NCBI GenBank assembly: GCA_023266335.1
Contig: JAHFQJ010000004.1
Coordinates: 1 to 64,000, forward strand
Direction of reading: 5' to 3'
Source of the DNA: Burkholderiaceae bacterium
GTDB taxonomy: Bacteria > Pseudomonadota > Gammaproteobacteria > Burkholderiales > Burkholderiaceae
Length of the DNA stretch: 64,000 nucleotides
In this document: positions 18,595 to 28,248 of the stretch, piece after piece
Numbering within the stretch: position 1 is the first letter of the stretch
Layout of the letters: each line of letters opens with the position of its first letter
Position numbers and translations under genes: made by a program
The notes under the pieces: generated by a model
Told to the model about the DNA's origin: nothing
Database searches by the model: none
Seen by the model: the letters and a program-made list of their open reading frames with translations, nothing else

Positions 18595-19170
18595 CTAACT
18601 GCAGTATGTATCTATCAATTCACATAGAGCATGTATCCAGATTCCATGCACTTCTTGAATACGTGCTGTATTTTCTCCTGATGCACACAAGTTTATATGA
18701 GGCTTTTGATTTAATAAGTCCTGCATTTTCCCGCCATTCTTTCCGCAAAAACCAATTATTAGCATATTTTTTTTCTTTGCCATGTTTATGGCTTCAATAA
18801 CGTTTGTAGAATTTCCTGAAGTACTAATTCCAATTAATATGTCTCCTGCATTTCCTAAGCCTTGAATCTGCCGGCTAAATATATCATTAAAACCATAGTC
18901 ATTACCTACCGCAGTTAAAATCGATGTATCTGTATTCAAAGCAATTGCAGGCAAAGCACGGCGTTCAACTTCAAAACGTCCAATAATTTCAGCAGCCATA
19001 TGTTGAGAATCAGCGGCTGAACCACCATTACCGCAAATTAGAATTTTATTTCCTGCATTTAATGCATGAATTAATATTTGACCTGCAATTTCTAGCTGCG
19101 GAATTAAGTTTAAACTAGACGTGATGTTATCTATGCTATTTTGTATAGTTTTTTGAATGATACTTTGCAT
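18595..19170 (-). CDS. gmhA: phosphoheptose isomerase (sedoheptulose-7-phosphate isomerase)
   Basis: Converts sedoheptulose 7-phosphate to D-glycero-D-manno-heptose 7-phosphate, the first step in the heptose of the LPS inner core. It is a cytosolic SIS-domain protein of 191 residues with the motif LICGNGGSAADSQHMAAEI (about 43-61), the ISTSGNSTNVIEAI phosphate loop, and the C-terminal GmhA signature ENTARIQEVHGIWIHALCELID. That last segment favours GmhA over the related DiaA. The gene is 8 bp from the GST gene on the same strand. Confidence 0.88.
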   Translation of the reverse strand: MQSIIQKTIQNSIDNITSSLNLIPQLEIAGQILIHALNAGNKILICGNGGSAADSQHMAAEIIGRFEVERRALPAIALNTDTSILTAVGNDYGFNDIFSRQIQGLGNAGDILIGISTSGNSTNVIEAINMAKKKNMLIIGFCGKNGGKMQDLLNQKPHINLCASGENTARIQEVHGIWIHALCELIDTYCS

Positions 19171-19178
19171 AATATTTA

Positions 19179-19847
19179 CTAAACCTCATATTCATGAATA
19201 ATTTCAGTTTCTGTTTTAGCTAAGTTTATCCATGCTTTCACTGCTGGAGTATTAATAATATCCTGCATATATTTTTGGCAGGCTTTATTTATATCAACAC
19301 CATAGCTGTAAAATCTGGTTACAACGGGTGCAAAAAATGCATCAGCTATGCTAAAATCACCAAATAAATAAGGCTTGTTTTCTTGTGTATTTTGAATAAG
19401 CAATTCAGTCCAGATTTGTTCTATTCTTTTAATATCTGCATCTAATTTTGAATTATCCTCACGTATGGTTTTATCGTTCGGCTTACTCTGGCGTTTAATA
19501 TTCATATTATAATTTTGCCTTAAATGCACAAAACTGCTATGCATTTGTGCCACAATCGAACGAGCTTGTGCTTTTTGTTTTAAGGTCTGCGGCCATAAAT
19601 TTAGTTGAGAATAAATATCTGCCAAATATTCGCAGATAGCTAAAGAATCTTGAATAATTAGATCATCATCAATTAAAATCGGCAGTGTACCTAATGGATT
19701 TTTGCCGTATTCTAAAATTTGTTGTCTTGTATTTTGTTTTTTGAGTAAAATTGTTTCTTCTTGAAATGGAATATTAAAATGCTTTAAAACTAGCCACGGA
19801 CGCATTGACCAAGAAGAATAATTTTTATTAGCAATGATAAGCAGCAT
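19179..19847 (-). CDS. glutathione S-transferase family protein
   Basis: A two-domain cytosolic GST-fold protein of 222 residues. The N-terminal thioredoxin-like domain contains the likely catalytic serine region (NYSSWSMRPWL) and the cis-proline/Ser glutathione-binding motif (GTLPILIDDDLIIQDSLAICEYLAD); the C-terminal helical domain includes FGDFSIADAFFAPVVTRF. Substrate is not predictable. It lies just upstream of gmhA, a pairing with no known functional link. Confidence 0.88.
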   Translation of the reverse strand: MLLIIANKNYSSWSMRPWLVLKHFNIPFQEETILLKKQNTRQQILEYGKNPLGTLPILIDDDLIIQDSLAICEYLADIYSQLNLWPQTLKQKAQARSIVAQMHSSFVHLRQNYNMNIKRQSKPNDKTIREDNSKLDADIKRIEQIWTELLIQNTQENKPYLFGDFSIADAFFAPVVTRFYSYGVDINKACQKYMQDIINTPAVKAWINLAKTETEIIHEYEV

Positions 19848-19957
19848 AGTTATACTCCATTATTTTATAAGCCTTGTCATTATGTTAGCTGATTTTAAAG
19901 GTAAAATCTATGCTGACAGCAAAAAAATATCCTAGTAATCTATTAAATTAAATATGA

Positions 19958-20452
19958 TTATTTATCTAAAATACTATCATTGTACTTATCTCCGCCAATA
20001 TATTCTTTATATATAACATCTTTTAAATTACCCCAATTTTCTCTAAAAGCATGAATAGATTGTTGTTTATGTTCATCCCCTTCACATGCGAATGTACCGC
20101 TATCGCTTGTTAAAGTAGTCAATGTTCCCTCTGTAAAGTGAGCTTCTCCAGCTGCAAATACTGGATTCATTGTATTGCTTTCATCTGCCATACATAAATG
20201 TATGTGACCATTTCTTTTTAAATAGTAAGCATCTTTATTATCATATGCGAGACCGCAATTAACCGTTCTTTTTATTGTTATATCCTCAGAGAGTTTTAAT
20301 TTACGTTCTAAAGTGAATACAAAATTAAATACCCCAGAAATTTTCCCCCCTTGAATTTCTTGTACTGTTGTTAAAGTAGGTAATTTGCCATTGTGTTCTG
20401 AGTTATTGCATCTTTCTTTAGCTGTAAATTTAGCGGAATAATTATAAGTCAT
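19958..20452 (-). CDS. hypothetical protein with an AGEA/SG beta-type motif
   Basis: A 164-residue product without signal peptide or membrane segments. The middle part (HIHLCMADESNTMNPVFAAG, then EAHFTEGTLTTLTSDSGTF) vaguely follows a pattern seen in scattered bacterial hypothetical proteins: a xVxAAGE motif, then a G-x-L turn, then an SGxY/F end. The resemblance is from memory and unverified. It lies between rimO (24-bp gap) and the GST gene in a housekeeping row, similar to the orphan at 5827. It is possibly a host-interaction protein of this lineage, but no function is proposed. Confidence 0.55.
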   Translation of the reverse strand: MTYNYSAKFTAKERCNNSEHNGKLPTLTTVQEIQGGKISGVFNFVFTLERKLKLSEDITIKRTVNCGLAYDNKDAYYLKRNGHIHLCMADESNTMNPVFAAGEAHFTEGTLTTLTSDSGTFACEGDEHKQQSIHAFRENWGNLKDVIYKEYIGGDKYNDSILDK

Positions 20453-20476
20453 ATGTAAAAACTATTATAAAATATG

Positions 20477-21877
20477 TTAAACCAGACAAGCCCATAAATC
20501 ATGTTCGCTGCTATCTTCAACTTTGACCATTAACATGCTGCCTTTAGTATAAGGTTCATCACAATCTTGGGGCGGAGGTAAATATACAACTCCATCGATT
20601 TCAGGGGCGTCTGCCTGCGAACGTGCATAACCGCTTTCTTCATCAAAATCATCAACCAATACTTGAATAAGTTTACCAATTTTACTTTTTAATTTTTCTT
20701 GTGAAACCTGTGCAGCGTCATGCATAAATTTAGCTTGTCTTTGCTCACGTATTTCTTTAGGAACTTGGTTGGCTAATTCATTCGCTTTAGCACCTTCAAT
20801 ATCTGAATATGCAAAACATCCTACTCTGTCAAGTTTAGCCTCTTGGATAAAGTTTAAGAGATATTTAAATTCTTCTTCCGTTTCTCCTGGAAATCCGGCA
20901 ATAAAAGTGCTGCGTATTACAATTTCAGGACAAATTTCACGCCATTTTTGAATCCGTTCTAAATTTTTTTCACCATTAGCCGGACGCTTCATACGTTTTA
21001 AAACATCTGGGTGAGCGTGCTGCATTGGGATATCAAGATATGGAAGAATTAAGCCATCTGCCATTAATGGAATAATATCATCAACATGAGGATATGGGTA
21101 TACATAATGCAGTCTAACCCATGCCCCATAGCTTTTTGCCAACTCGCCTAAAGCTTTACATAAACCATACATATTACTTTTCATGGGTTTTCCCTGCCAA
21201 AAACCTGTGCGGAATTTTATATCTACACCGTATGCACTAGTATCTTGTGAAATAACCAATAATTCTTTAGTTCCGGCTTTTAATAAATGTTCTGCTTCTT
21301 GTAAAATTTCATCAATACTTCTTGAAACTAAATCACCGCGTAATGATGGAATAATACAAAAACTACAGCGGTGGTTACACCCTTCAGAAATTTTAAGATA
21401 GGCATAATGTTTGGGTGTAAGTCTAATTCCTTGTTTTGGCACTAAATCCATAAATGGATCATGCGGTCTTGGCAAATGCTTATTTACATGCTGCATTACT
21501 TCATTAATAGCATGAGGACCTGTAACTGCTAATACATTAGGATATTTTTTCTGAACAATAGTTTTGCCTTCACCATCTTTTTTTGCACCTAAGCAACCTG
21601 TAACAATAACTTTTCCATGCTTAGTTAATGCCTCATTAATTGCATCTAAACTTTCGTCAACAGCATCTTCAATAAAACCGCATGTATTTACTACAACTAA
21701 ATCTGCATTTTCATAGCTGGGAGAAATATCATAACCTTGGGCTTTTAATTGAGTAATAATATGTTCAGAATCTACTTGAGCTTTTGGACATCCTAGTGAT
21801 ATAAACCCTATGCTAGGCGGGATATTAATATCATTTGAAGAAGCAATGCTGGATACAGAAGTATTTTTTTTAGTCAT
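20477..21877 (-). CDS. rimO: ribosomal protein S12 methylthiotransferase
   Basis: A radical-SAM enzyme that methylthiolates the beta-carbon of Asp89 in ribosomal protein S12. The order is an MTTase N-terminal domain ([17 protein letters not shown] near residue 24, with the first cluster Cys), the radical-SAM motif CNHRCSFC near residue 168, and a C-terminal TRAM domain. The 466-residue length is normal with a Ser-rich 20-residue N-terminal extension. The PKAQVDSE sequence after the first Cys is characteristic of RimO rather than MiaB. Confidence 0.95.
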   Translation of the reverse strand: MTKKNTSVSSIASSNDINIPPSIGFISLGCPKAQVDSEHIITQLKAQGYDISPSYENADLVVVNTCGFIEDAVDESLDAINEALTKHGKVIVTGCLGAKKDGEGKTIVQKKYPNVLAVTGPHAINEVMQHVNKHLPRPHDPFMDLVPKQGIRLTPKHYAYLKISEGCNHRCSFCIIPSLRGDLVSRSIDEILQEAEHLLKAGTKELLVISQDTSAYGVDIKFRTGFWQGKPMKSNMYGLCKALGELAKSYGAWVRLHYVYPYPHVDDIIPLMADGLILPYLDIPMQHAHPDVLKRMKRPANGEKNLERIQKWREICPEIVIRSTFIAGFPGETEEEFKYLLNFIQEAKLDRVGCFAYSDIEGAKANELANQVPKEIREQRQAKFMHDAAQVSQEKLKSKIGKLIQVLVDDFDEESGYARSQADAPEIDGVVYLPPPQDCDEPYTKGSMLMVKVEDSSEHDLWACLV

Positions 21878-21914
21878 AATTTGGAAATTAGAAAGAGGGT
21901 ATTATATTTTATAA

Positions 21915-22469
21915 TTATTTAGAATTATCATTTTTTACCGGTTGAAAAGCATTGAAAAAATTCAGTAGGGGGTTCTGATGCTGAATTTGCTCTAAAACTT
22001 GATTCTGCCAGTTTAAACTTACTTCCAAAAATTTTTGCTGGTTTTGATTAAGCCATTCAAGCCAATTATCTTGGGAAAAATTTTTCCCATATATATTTTT
22101 TGCCTGATTAGCTAAATTTTCCTGCAGATTCTGTAGCGACTGCATGTGATGTTCTAGATAATTATTAGTGATACTTTGCATTGAGTTACTATATGTCCTA
22201 ATTAATTGCTCCAAAACTTTAGCTGAAAATAACGGATTACCTTCTTGCTCTGCTTCTACAATAATTTGAAGTAAAACGCTGCGGGTTAAATCAGCATTAT
22301 CTTTAGCATCTATTACTACGAATGATATGTTGTCAGTTACCATTTGCCTTACATCAGCCAAAGTAATATACATACTATCTTGCATATTATACAAACGGCG
22401 GTTAGCATATTTTTTTATAATAATCGTCTCATCTGTTTTTTTATTCTTACGTGAATTAGCAATACTCAT
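21915..22469 (-). CDS. phaR: polyhydroxyalkanoate synthesis repressor PhaR
   Basis: A DNA- and PHB-binding repressor of phasin and PHA granule genes. The N-terminal PHB/PHA accumulation regulator domain is clear: IIKKYANRRLYNMQDSMYIT (about 18-37) followed by LADVRQMVTDNISFVVIDAK. The C-terminal half is a Gln/Asn-rich coiled coil. Length 184 matches betaproteobacterial PhaR. No phaA/B/C or phasin gene is present in the window, so whether PHA is still made cannot be judged. It is divergent from the lipoprotein hydrolase at 22663. Confidence 0.9.
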   Translation of the reverse strand: MSIANSRKNKKTDETIIIKKYANRRLYNMQDSMYITLADVRQMVTDNISFVVIDAKDNADLTRSVLLQIIVEAEQEGNPLFSAKVLEQLIRTYSNSMQSITNNYLEHHMQSLQNLQENLANQAKNIYGKNFSQDNWLEWLNQNQQKFLEVSLNWQNQVLEQIQHQNPLLNFFNAFQPVKNDNSK

Positions 22470-22662
22470 AATTCATAAAATTCCTGTGTTTGTATAATTA
22501 TTTTTATTTTATCAATAATTATATCATAATATGTGCAGCCATATTTATTTTAAAATTTACCGAAATCAAATTAAATAAGTGTAACTTAATGACCACATAA
22601 TAAAAAATTATTCTATTTATTTCGTATACTTATTATAACGTGTTTTTAGATAGTCGCCAATC

Positions 22663-24105
22663 ATGCATAATCTAATATTAAAAGCAATATGTTTAATACT
22701 CATATTATTTACTATCAATGGATGTTCAACAACTAATTATGATAATCATGATATTATCCAAATTCAAATAAATGATGATAAAAATAACTGTCTAAATAAA
22801 AGTTATAATGAAGGCGGATTTGATATTCGATTACATCAAATTTATATCGATAAGAGGGGATATTTAGTTGATCCATATTGCCGTAATTTAATAACAGATG
22901 ATGATACAGAAAAAAATAAAGATAAGTATGTAGATAATATTTTAGCTAATTTCAGCAAACAAGATAAAAAAACACTTACAATTTTTATCCATGGTGGTTT
23001 GAATACATTTAACGGTGCAAATAGAAAAATAAAAAAAGTAGCAGAAAAAATGTTAGAAGATGGAACATATCCGTTGTTTATATCTTGGGACGCAGGAGGA
23101 CCATCCAATTATATAGATCATTTAACGAGATTAAGGAGCGGAAAAAGAGTTAGTCCTGTTAGCGGAATAATATCAGCACCATTTGTATTACTCGAAGATG
23201 TTTTAAGGTCCATAGCGACGTTTCCAGCTAGTACTTATCATACTTTGACTGATAAAAGCGGCTGGTTTCAAGAGAGATTTTCTCAAGAAAAAATAAATGC
23301 AAAAAATGCAGTAGAAGTTTTAAGAAGAGATGGGACGTTTAATATAAATGATAATTCAAATAATGAGAAAGCTAAAGAAGAACAATTAATTACTAGATTA
23401 AATCCAGTAAAATTAATTTCTAGTCCATTTATAGATGCTATGGGTAAAGGCACATGGGACTCATTGTTAAGAAGAACAGATTTGGTTCTTTCAAACCCAA
23501 CGGAAGGTAGTGCAGATGAAAAAAATGGTTATGATACAGCAGTGATTAAATTCTTAGATAAGTTTAGCACAAAATTCCCGCAGCATTCAATTAATTTAAT
23601 TGGTCATAGTATGGGTACAATTGTAGCAAATAGTATTCTTTTAAGATATCCAAACATGAAATTCCAGAATATTATTTATATGGCTGCTGCCTGCAGCTTA
23701 AAAGATTTAGAGCATGCGGTAAACCCATATTTAAATAGAAATATAAATAAAGATACAAAATTTTATAATCTTTCATTACACCCATATCGTGATATAAGAG
23801 AAAATCATTTTTACGATTTTGTGCCAAGAGGTTCTTTATTAGTGTGGATAGATCAAAAATTTGGATATATTAACTCATTTAAAGACCGTACAGCAGGATT
23901 TTGGTATAACATAGCAACATATGCTAACGACATCTTTAAAAATGATATGTCTGAAAAAAATAGGACAGAAGAGGTAGATATAAGAAAGAATGTATATTTA
24001 ACTAAATTTGATTTAAATAGTGGTCCAATGAAGCATGGGGATTTTGATGAATATAAATTTTGGGATAAGCATTTTTGGGAGGGAATACCTATAAAAATTG
24101 AATAA
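22663..24105 (+). CDS. putative lipoprotein alpha/beta-hydrolase (esterase/lipase type)
   Basis: A 480-residue protein with a type II signal peptide ending in a lipobox (ILFTINGC, Cys at residue 21), so probably anchored in the outer or inner membrane. The alpha/beta-hydrolase core shows an oxyanion-hole segment FIHGGLN (about residue 108), the nucleophile elbow LIGHSMG with Ser316, and a late His in MKHGDFDE (about 464) that could complete the triad. A long insertion (about 150-260) separates oxyanion strand and elbow and may form a lid. It has features of lipolytic envelope enzymes or secreted phospholipases of host-associated bacteria. Substrate unknown. Confidence 0.7.
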   Translation: MHNLILKAICLILILFTINGCSTTNYDNHDIIQIQINDDKNNCLNKSYNEGGFDIRLHQIYIDKRGYLVDPYCRNLITDDDTEKNKDKYVDNILANFSKQDKKTLTIFIHGGLNTFNGANRKIKKVAEKMLEDGTYPLFISWDAGGPSNYIDHLTRLRSGKRVSPVSGIISAPFVLLEDVLRSIATFPASTYHTLTDKSGWFQERFSQEKINAKNAVEVLRRDGTFNINDNSNNEKAKEEQLITRLNPVKLISSPFIDAMGKGTWDSLLRRTDLVLSNPTEGSADEKNGYDTAVIKFLDKFSTKFPQHSINLIGHSMGTIVANSILLRYPNMKFQNIIYMAAACSLKDLEHAVNPYLNRNINKDTKFYNLSLHPYRDIRENHFYDFVPRGSLLVWIDQKFGYINSFKDRTAGFWYNIATYANDIFKNDMSEKNRTEEVDIRKNVYLTKFDLNSGPMKHGDFDEYKFWDKHFWEGIPIKIE

Positions 24106-24271
24106 AATTCCTATAGCTAAAACAGAATAATTTGGCATACATGCATGTGCAAAAATTGAGGTGAATACAGCATAAATAGTTAGCAGCAATTTTGAAAACA
24201 GCGCAGGCATAAATTTAAATGGTGCGGGTATATATTCATGGGTAAATATTTCTTTGTTTTGAGTTAGATTT

Positions 24272-24796
24272 TTACATATTAGCTAAAAATCTGTCAATAA
24301 GTAATAAAGTTTGAGCATACCTTCCCAATAATTGATTACTTGTATCCATGTAAGATAATTGTGTAAATTTCTCTATGAATTCATTTTGTAGAGTTTTAGC
24401 TTGAAATTTAATTAATTTTCTATTATCACTGCCTGAATCTGCCTCTAAATTTTCATACCAACTCATAGTTTGCTCTAAGATATGCATTTCAGCCTGAATA
24501 TCAGTGTTTATATTATGCAACTTACACCAATACGAAGCTCTATCTGCATAATTATTTAAAGTATTAAATCCGGCATTAACAAAGCTTGCCCATTCTATGG
24601 CAATTGTCTGATAATTTATATCATAGTTAACAAACTTATCTGGGTGTACTAGATTTTGTAAAGCTAAATAAGCTTTTTTTAGCTGAATATTATTAATATT
24701 AAATTCTTGATTTAAATTAAATAATCTAAAATAATCCATATTAATTGCTTGAGGGAGTATACCTTGATGAATTAATTCGCTAATATTAGTAGCCAT
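24272..24796 (-). CDS. hscB: Fe-S cluster co-chaperone HscB
   Basis: A J-domain protein that delivers IscU to HscA in iron-sulfur cluster assembly. The N-terminal J domain carries the HPD motif (LVHPDKFVN, about residue 53) and the C-terminal HSCB domain is helical (ILEQTMSWYENLE). Length (174) is normal. Unlike in most proteobacteria it is not flanked by iscA, hscA or fdx here, so the isc locus has been broken up or lies elsewhere. It is convergent with the lipoprotein gene across a 166-bp gap with no clear signal. Confidence 0.88.
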   Translation of the reverse strand: MATNISELIHQGILPQAINMDYFRLFNLNQEFNINNIQLKKAYLALQNLVHPDKFVNYDINYQTIAIEWASFVNAGFNTLNNYADRASYWCKLHNINTDIQAEMHILEQTMSWYENLEADSGSDNRKLIKFQAKTLQNEFIEKFTQLSYMDTSNQLLGRYAQTLLLIDRFLANM

Positions 24797-24838
24797 ACTA
24801 TAAAATAAAATGTTAGATTAAATAAATTATAACTTTAT

Positions 24839-25561
24839 ATGAATAATGAAGCTAATACACAATATAAACTAAGTTATACTATAGTCCGTTCTAAGCGTAA
24901 AACTTTAACTATGCAGATTACTACAGATGGGTTAATTATAAAATCCCCATTAAATTTATCTGATAAATTTATAGAGGATTGGGTTTTATCAAAAAAATCA
25001 TGGATAGAAAAAACTGCAGATATTGTTCAAAGCAGACATCAGCATAAAAAATCATATGAGCAAATATGTGAATATAAGATTGGTAAACAAATACCCTATA
25101 TGGGCGGATTAATAAATTTAAAATCAAATTTAACTAATTTAGATGTAAATAAAAAGAATAATATACAAAATAAACAAATTTTTGATGGTCAGAGTTTATA
25201 TATTAATCCGGATAAAAATATACAAAGACAAGTAGAAACTTGGTATAAATCAGAAGCACAAAATGCTTATATAAAATTGCTGGATTATTGGAAGATAAAA
25301 ATGAATTTATCATTTAATAGTTTTAAACTAGGTCATGGTAAAAAACGCCTAGGCTTTTGCACTTCAGCAAAAGAGATATGCATAAGCTGGTATTTAATTA
25401 TGCAGCCTTTGTATGTTATTGAATATGTAATCGTGCATGAATTAGCTCATTTAGTGCATTTTAATCATAGTCAATTATTTTGGGCTTTAGTTAAATACTA
25501 TTACCCAAATTATATAAAAGCAGAGAATTATTTAAAAAATAGAGGTTTGATATTTATTTAA
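24839..25561 (+). CDS. YgjP-like zinc metallopeptidase (M48/DUF45 family)
   Basis: A 240-residue cytosolic protein with the DUF45/YgjP signature: HELAHLVHFNHSQLFWALV near residues 200-218, where HExxH plus the downstream His bind zinc. The preceding RLGFCTSAKEICISWYLIM segment is also typical of the family. The molecular substrate is unknown. It is divergent from hscB, 43 bp away. Its 3' end abuts the decayed gene at 25563. Confidence 0.85.
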   Translation: MNNEANTQYKLSYTIVRSKRKTLTMQITTDGLIIKSPLNLSDKFIEDWVLSKKSWIEKTADIVQSRHQHKKSYEQICEYKIGKQIPYMGGLINLKSNLTNLDVNKKNNIQNKQIFDGQSLYINPDKNIQRQVETWYKSEAQNAYIKLLDYWKIKMNLSFNSFKLGHGKKRLGFCTSAKEICISWYLIMQPLYVIEYVIVHELAHLVHFNHSQLFWALVKYYYPNYIKAENYLKNRGLIFI

Positions 25562-25562
25562 C

Positions 25563-26322
25563 TTATTTTATGCATTTGTGCTTGATTAAGTAAGATGCTA
25601 GGGCATTTTCAAATACTTCTTCTGGGTTATTAGCAAAACCTTCAAGTTTAGAGGGATGGTGTATATTATAGGTTAATTTTATGGCAGCATCTAAGTATTG
25701 AAAATCAACTTTATGAAATAGATTTGGTATAGCGTATTCCCACCCTGTGAAAATGTTTTTTTCTTAACAACTGCTATAAATATTGAAGAATTTGGAAATA
25801 ACCTATCTGATTTTACCTTAGTTAAACCTTTAAAGTTTTCATCAAATAAGGTTGCTGCATATTTAAAATAAAATGCAATTTGATCTGGCTTTATTTTACT
25901 TCCAGCTAAACTAAATGTAACACCTGCTTTTAACAAATTTAGGGTTCATTAATATGGCTCTTGCACCAGCCTGTATATCATGGTCGATTGTTAGCTTAGT
26001 AGTATCTCTTGGAAGTTCAATACTAATAGTTCCATCGGTCATCTTCTAGATTGTAATTTCTGACATGCTTCCTGCATATGTGTAACATATTGAAGCATAT
26101 GATTTTTGACTTTGTCTCTATTTTTGCTTGGTAATTGTGTAGCTATTGCATTAATTCCTTCATATATTTGAGTAAAACTTGCCTGCATGTCATAGAAGAA
26201 CCTGTAGTTTTTCCAGAGGATGCATCAGGGTTCTTTGATAGCGTAGAAGCTGCAATTTTTTCAGCATTTGCATATTGAGATATAGTTAATGCTGGTTTGT
26301 CAAAACTTGCTCTAATATCCAT
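25563..26322 (-). pseudogene. multiply frameshifted accessory gene
   Basis: Reading from an ATG at 26322 (MDIRASFDKPALTISQYANA) and following the open frame downstream gives a continuous, gene-like protein only if the frame changes at least four times. Segment 2 runs from about 26200 to 26040 (FYDMQASFTQIYEGINAIAT...), segment 3 starts at 26042 (MTDGTISIELPRDTTKLTID), segment 4 is the frame 25936-25691 (LKAGVTFSLAGSKIKPDQIA), and segment 5 ends at a TAA at 25563 (FTGWEYAIPNLFHKVDFQYL...LIKHKCIK). The intact ancestor would be about 250 residues. No family is recognised. A repeat R2 copy lies 106 bp beyond its start. Confidence 0.8.
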
Positions 26323-26427
26323 AAATATTACTTTTAAAATTTAAATTAAAGTAATTATAGCATATTATTGTTAATATAAATTAAAAATATTTTTTTATAA
26401 TGGATTACTTAACTATTCGATTAGTCA

Positions 26428-26568
26428 TTAATCTCTTAGGGTCTAATTCCCCGTGGCTTGCCGCGCACAAGCTCTAAAGCGACAGTCCGTTCCCATAGGG
26501 AAAAATTCCGTAATACTCCGTTGCTTGCGGCGGAGATAGGAATTTTAGGGCGTCGCAATATTTATTTA
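26428..26568 (+). repeat. GC-richer 141-bp repeat R2, copy B
   Basis: Identical to 14573-14713. This copy is intergenic, ending 5 bases before the murD stop codon, so on the minus strand it is the immediate 3' flank of murD, where its nested hairpins could act as a transcript end. Perfect identity across 12 kb of otherwise drifting AT-rich sequence implies recent duplication, gene conversion or selection. Confidence 0.85.
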
Positions 26569-26573
26569 CCAAG

Positions 26574-27983
26574 CTATAAACTCTCTTTCCACCCTGCCAC
26601 ACTTTTACAAAAAACCTCTGCACGGTGAGCATAATTTTTAAACATATCTAAGCTTGCACAAGCGGGAGATAATAAAACAGCCTCGCCTGATTTTGCATTT
26701 TTGCAGGCGGCTAAAGCTGCTTCTTCTAAAGTTTCATACATAAAAAACTCAATATTAGATTTCTGACAAATATCAGCAATAGCTAATTTATCTTTACCAA
26801 TTAAATGTACACTTTTAACAAAATTTTTAAATGGAATTTCTAAATCAGAAAAATCTTGCCCTTTACCATCACCGCCAGCAATTAATATAGTTCTTTTCTC
26901 TAAACCGTTAATAGCCGCAATCGTAGCTCCTACATTAGTTCCTTTACTATCATCATAAATCTCAATATCATTGATGATGTCAATTAATTCAACACGGTGA
27001 GGTTCACCCATGTATGTACGCAATCCGCCGGCAATATCATGAATATTTATATCAATAGCTTCACATAAAGCTAAAGCAGCCATAGTATTCTGAGCATTAT
27101 GCAGACCTCTAATTTTCATGGCATTAACCGGCATTAAATTTTGTCCGTTATAATATAACCAATAGCCGTCGTTATGTTTAGATAAGCCTAAATCATGATT
27201 ATTTTTTGGCATATCAGAGCCAAATGTTTTATGAATTTTCACCTGCGGATTATGTTGAATATATTGAGTTAAATATTCATCATTGCGGTTAATAATTAAT
27301 TTGGTACTGCGGGATTGGTTTTTAGATGTAATATTAAATTTACTGGCAATATAATTATCTATATTCAAGTGCCAATCTAGATGGTCTGAACTAATATTTA
27401 AAATTGCTGCTACATGCGGAGTAAAATTATCTATATTATGTAATTGAAAACTTGAAAGTTCTAAAACCCAAATCTCTGGTAAAGTATCATTTTGTAAATG
27501 CATATCAAGAGCATTCAGCATGCTTGGACTGACATTACCGGCTGCTTCGGTTCTTTTTCCTGAATAATTACATAAATGAGCTGTTAATTTAGTTGTTGTT
27601 GTTTTTCCATTTGTACCTGTAACAGCAATAATTTTAGGGTCATATTTTTTTTCTGCATATAACCGCTCTAAGGCATGACTAAATAGCCATAATTCACCAT
27701 AAGTTTTAATACCCTTATAATTATATATCTCTTTTATTGGCGTTATATAAGGCGATAATCCAGGGCTAATCAACATAAAATCCGGATTAATTTTATCTAG
27801 TAAACCACTATTTATACCATGATGAAATTTTACTTTACTATCAAGATTATTTACTATTAAAGGGTTTTCTCTTGTATCAGAAACATAAACATCAGCATTG
27901 TATTTCGAACACCAATTTGCCATGGCTACACCTGATTCACCACAGCCTAGAACCAATATATTTTTATTAGATAAACTTAGCAT
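26574..27983 (-). CDS. murD: UDP-N-acetylmuramoyl-L-alanine--D-glutamate ligase
   Basis: A cytosolic ATP-dependent Mur ligase adding D-Glu to UDP-MurNAc-L-Ala. The N-terminal nucleotide-sugar binding fold (VLGCGESGVAMANW), the P-loop VTGTNGKTTTTKL (near residue 125), and the C-terminal IAGGDGKGQDFSDL and LLSPACASLDMF motifs are all present. Length 469 is normal. It stands alone, away from a dcw cluster. A strong promoter with TTGAAT and an extended -10 lies 30-60 bp upstream. Confidence 0.95.
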   Translation of the reverse strand: MLSLSNKNILVLGCGESGVAMANWCSKYNADVYVSDTRENPLIVNNLDSKVKFHHGINSGLLDKINPDFMLISPGLSPYITPIKEIYNYKGIKTYGELWLFSHALERLYAEKKYDPKIIAVTGTNGKTTTTKLTAHLCNYSGKRTEAAGNVSPSMLNALDMHLQNDTLPEIWVLELSSFQLHNIDNFTPHVAAILNISSDHLDWHLNIDNYIASKFNITSKNQSRSTKLIINRNDEYLTQYIQHNPQVKIHKTFGSDMPKNNHDLGLSKHNDGYWLYYNGQNLMPVNAMKIRGLHNAQNTMAALALCEAIDINIHDIAGGLRTYMGEPHRVELIDIINDIEIYDDSKGTNVGATIAAINGLEKRTILIAGGDGKGQDFSDLEIPFKNFVKSVHLIGKDKLAIADICQKSNIEFFMYETLEEAALAACKNAKSGEAVLLSPACASLDMFKNYAHRAEVFCKSVAGWKESL

Positions 27984-28012
27984 TTATGTAATCTTTAAAT
28001 CAAACAAATTAA

Positions 28013-28042
28013 ATTATAGCATTGCATATGAGCTAGATTCAA
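28013..28042 (-). promoter_or_regulatory. murD promoter (-35 and extended -10)
   Basis: The minus strand has TGCTATAAT at 28021-28013 and TTGAAT at 28042-28037, separated from TATAAT by 18 bases. It lies 30 bp upstream of the murD start, next to repeat R1 copy 2. Confidence 0.65.
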
Positions 28043-28052
28043 ATTTGATGAA

Positions 28053-28180
28053 TATACTAATTGTAGTTAATTTTACGACAAGGCGGTAGGAATAAATTAT
28101 GGCAACTATGTACATGTTAATACATTAAGGTGTAATTTTGACAACAACAAAGTTCGCAAATTGAAATCTGATTAGTATTA
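28053..28180 (+). repeat. dispersed intergenic repeat R1, copy 2
   Basis: Runs from TATACTAATTGTAG to GAAATCTGATTAGTATTA, 128 bp with inverted ends TATACTAAT/ATTAGTATT. It carries the internal block AATAAATTATGG...ATGTACAT shared, in reverse orientation, with copies 3 and 5. It lies in the divergent murD-phosphohexomutase spacer. The TTGAAA at 28161-28166 could serve as a -35 box for the downstream gene with TAATAT at 28185. Confidence 0.75.
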
Positions 28181-28248
28181 TTAATAATATTGCTTATATA
28201 ACATATTATGATTTAATATATTCTTATTAACAATTAAATATAATCCAT

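Noticed and set aside
24013-24210. 65-codon minus-strand hydrophobic frame after the lipoprotein gene
   Set aside because: Overlaps the end of the lipoprotein gene antisense and has no convincing ribosome-binding site.
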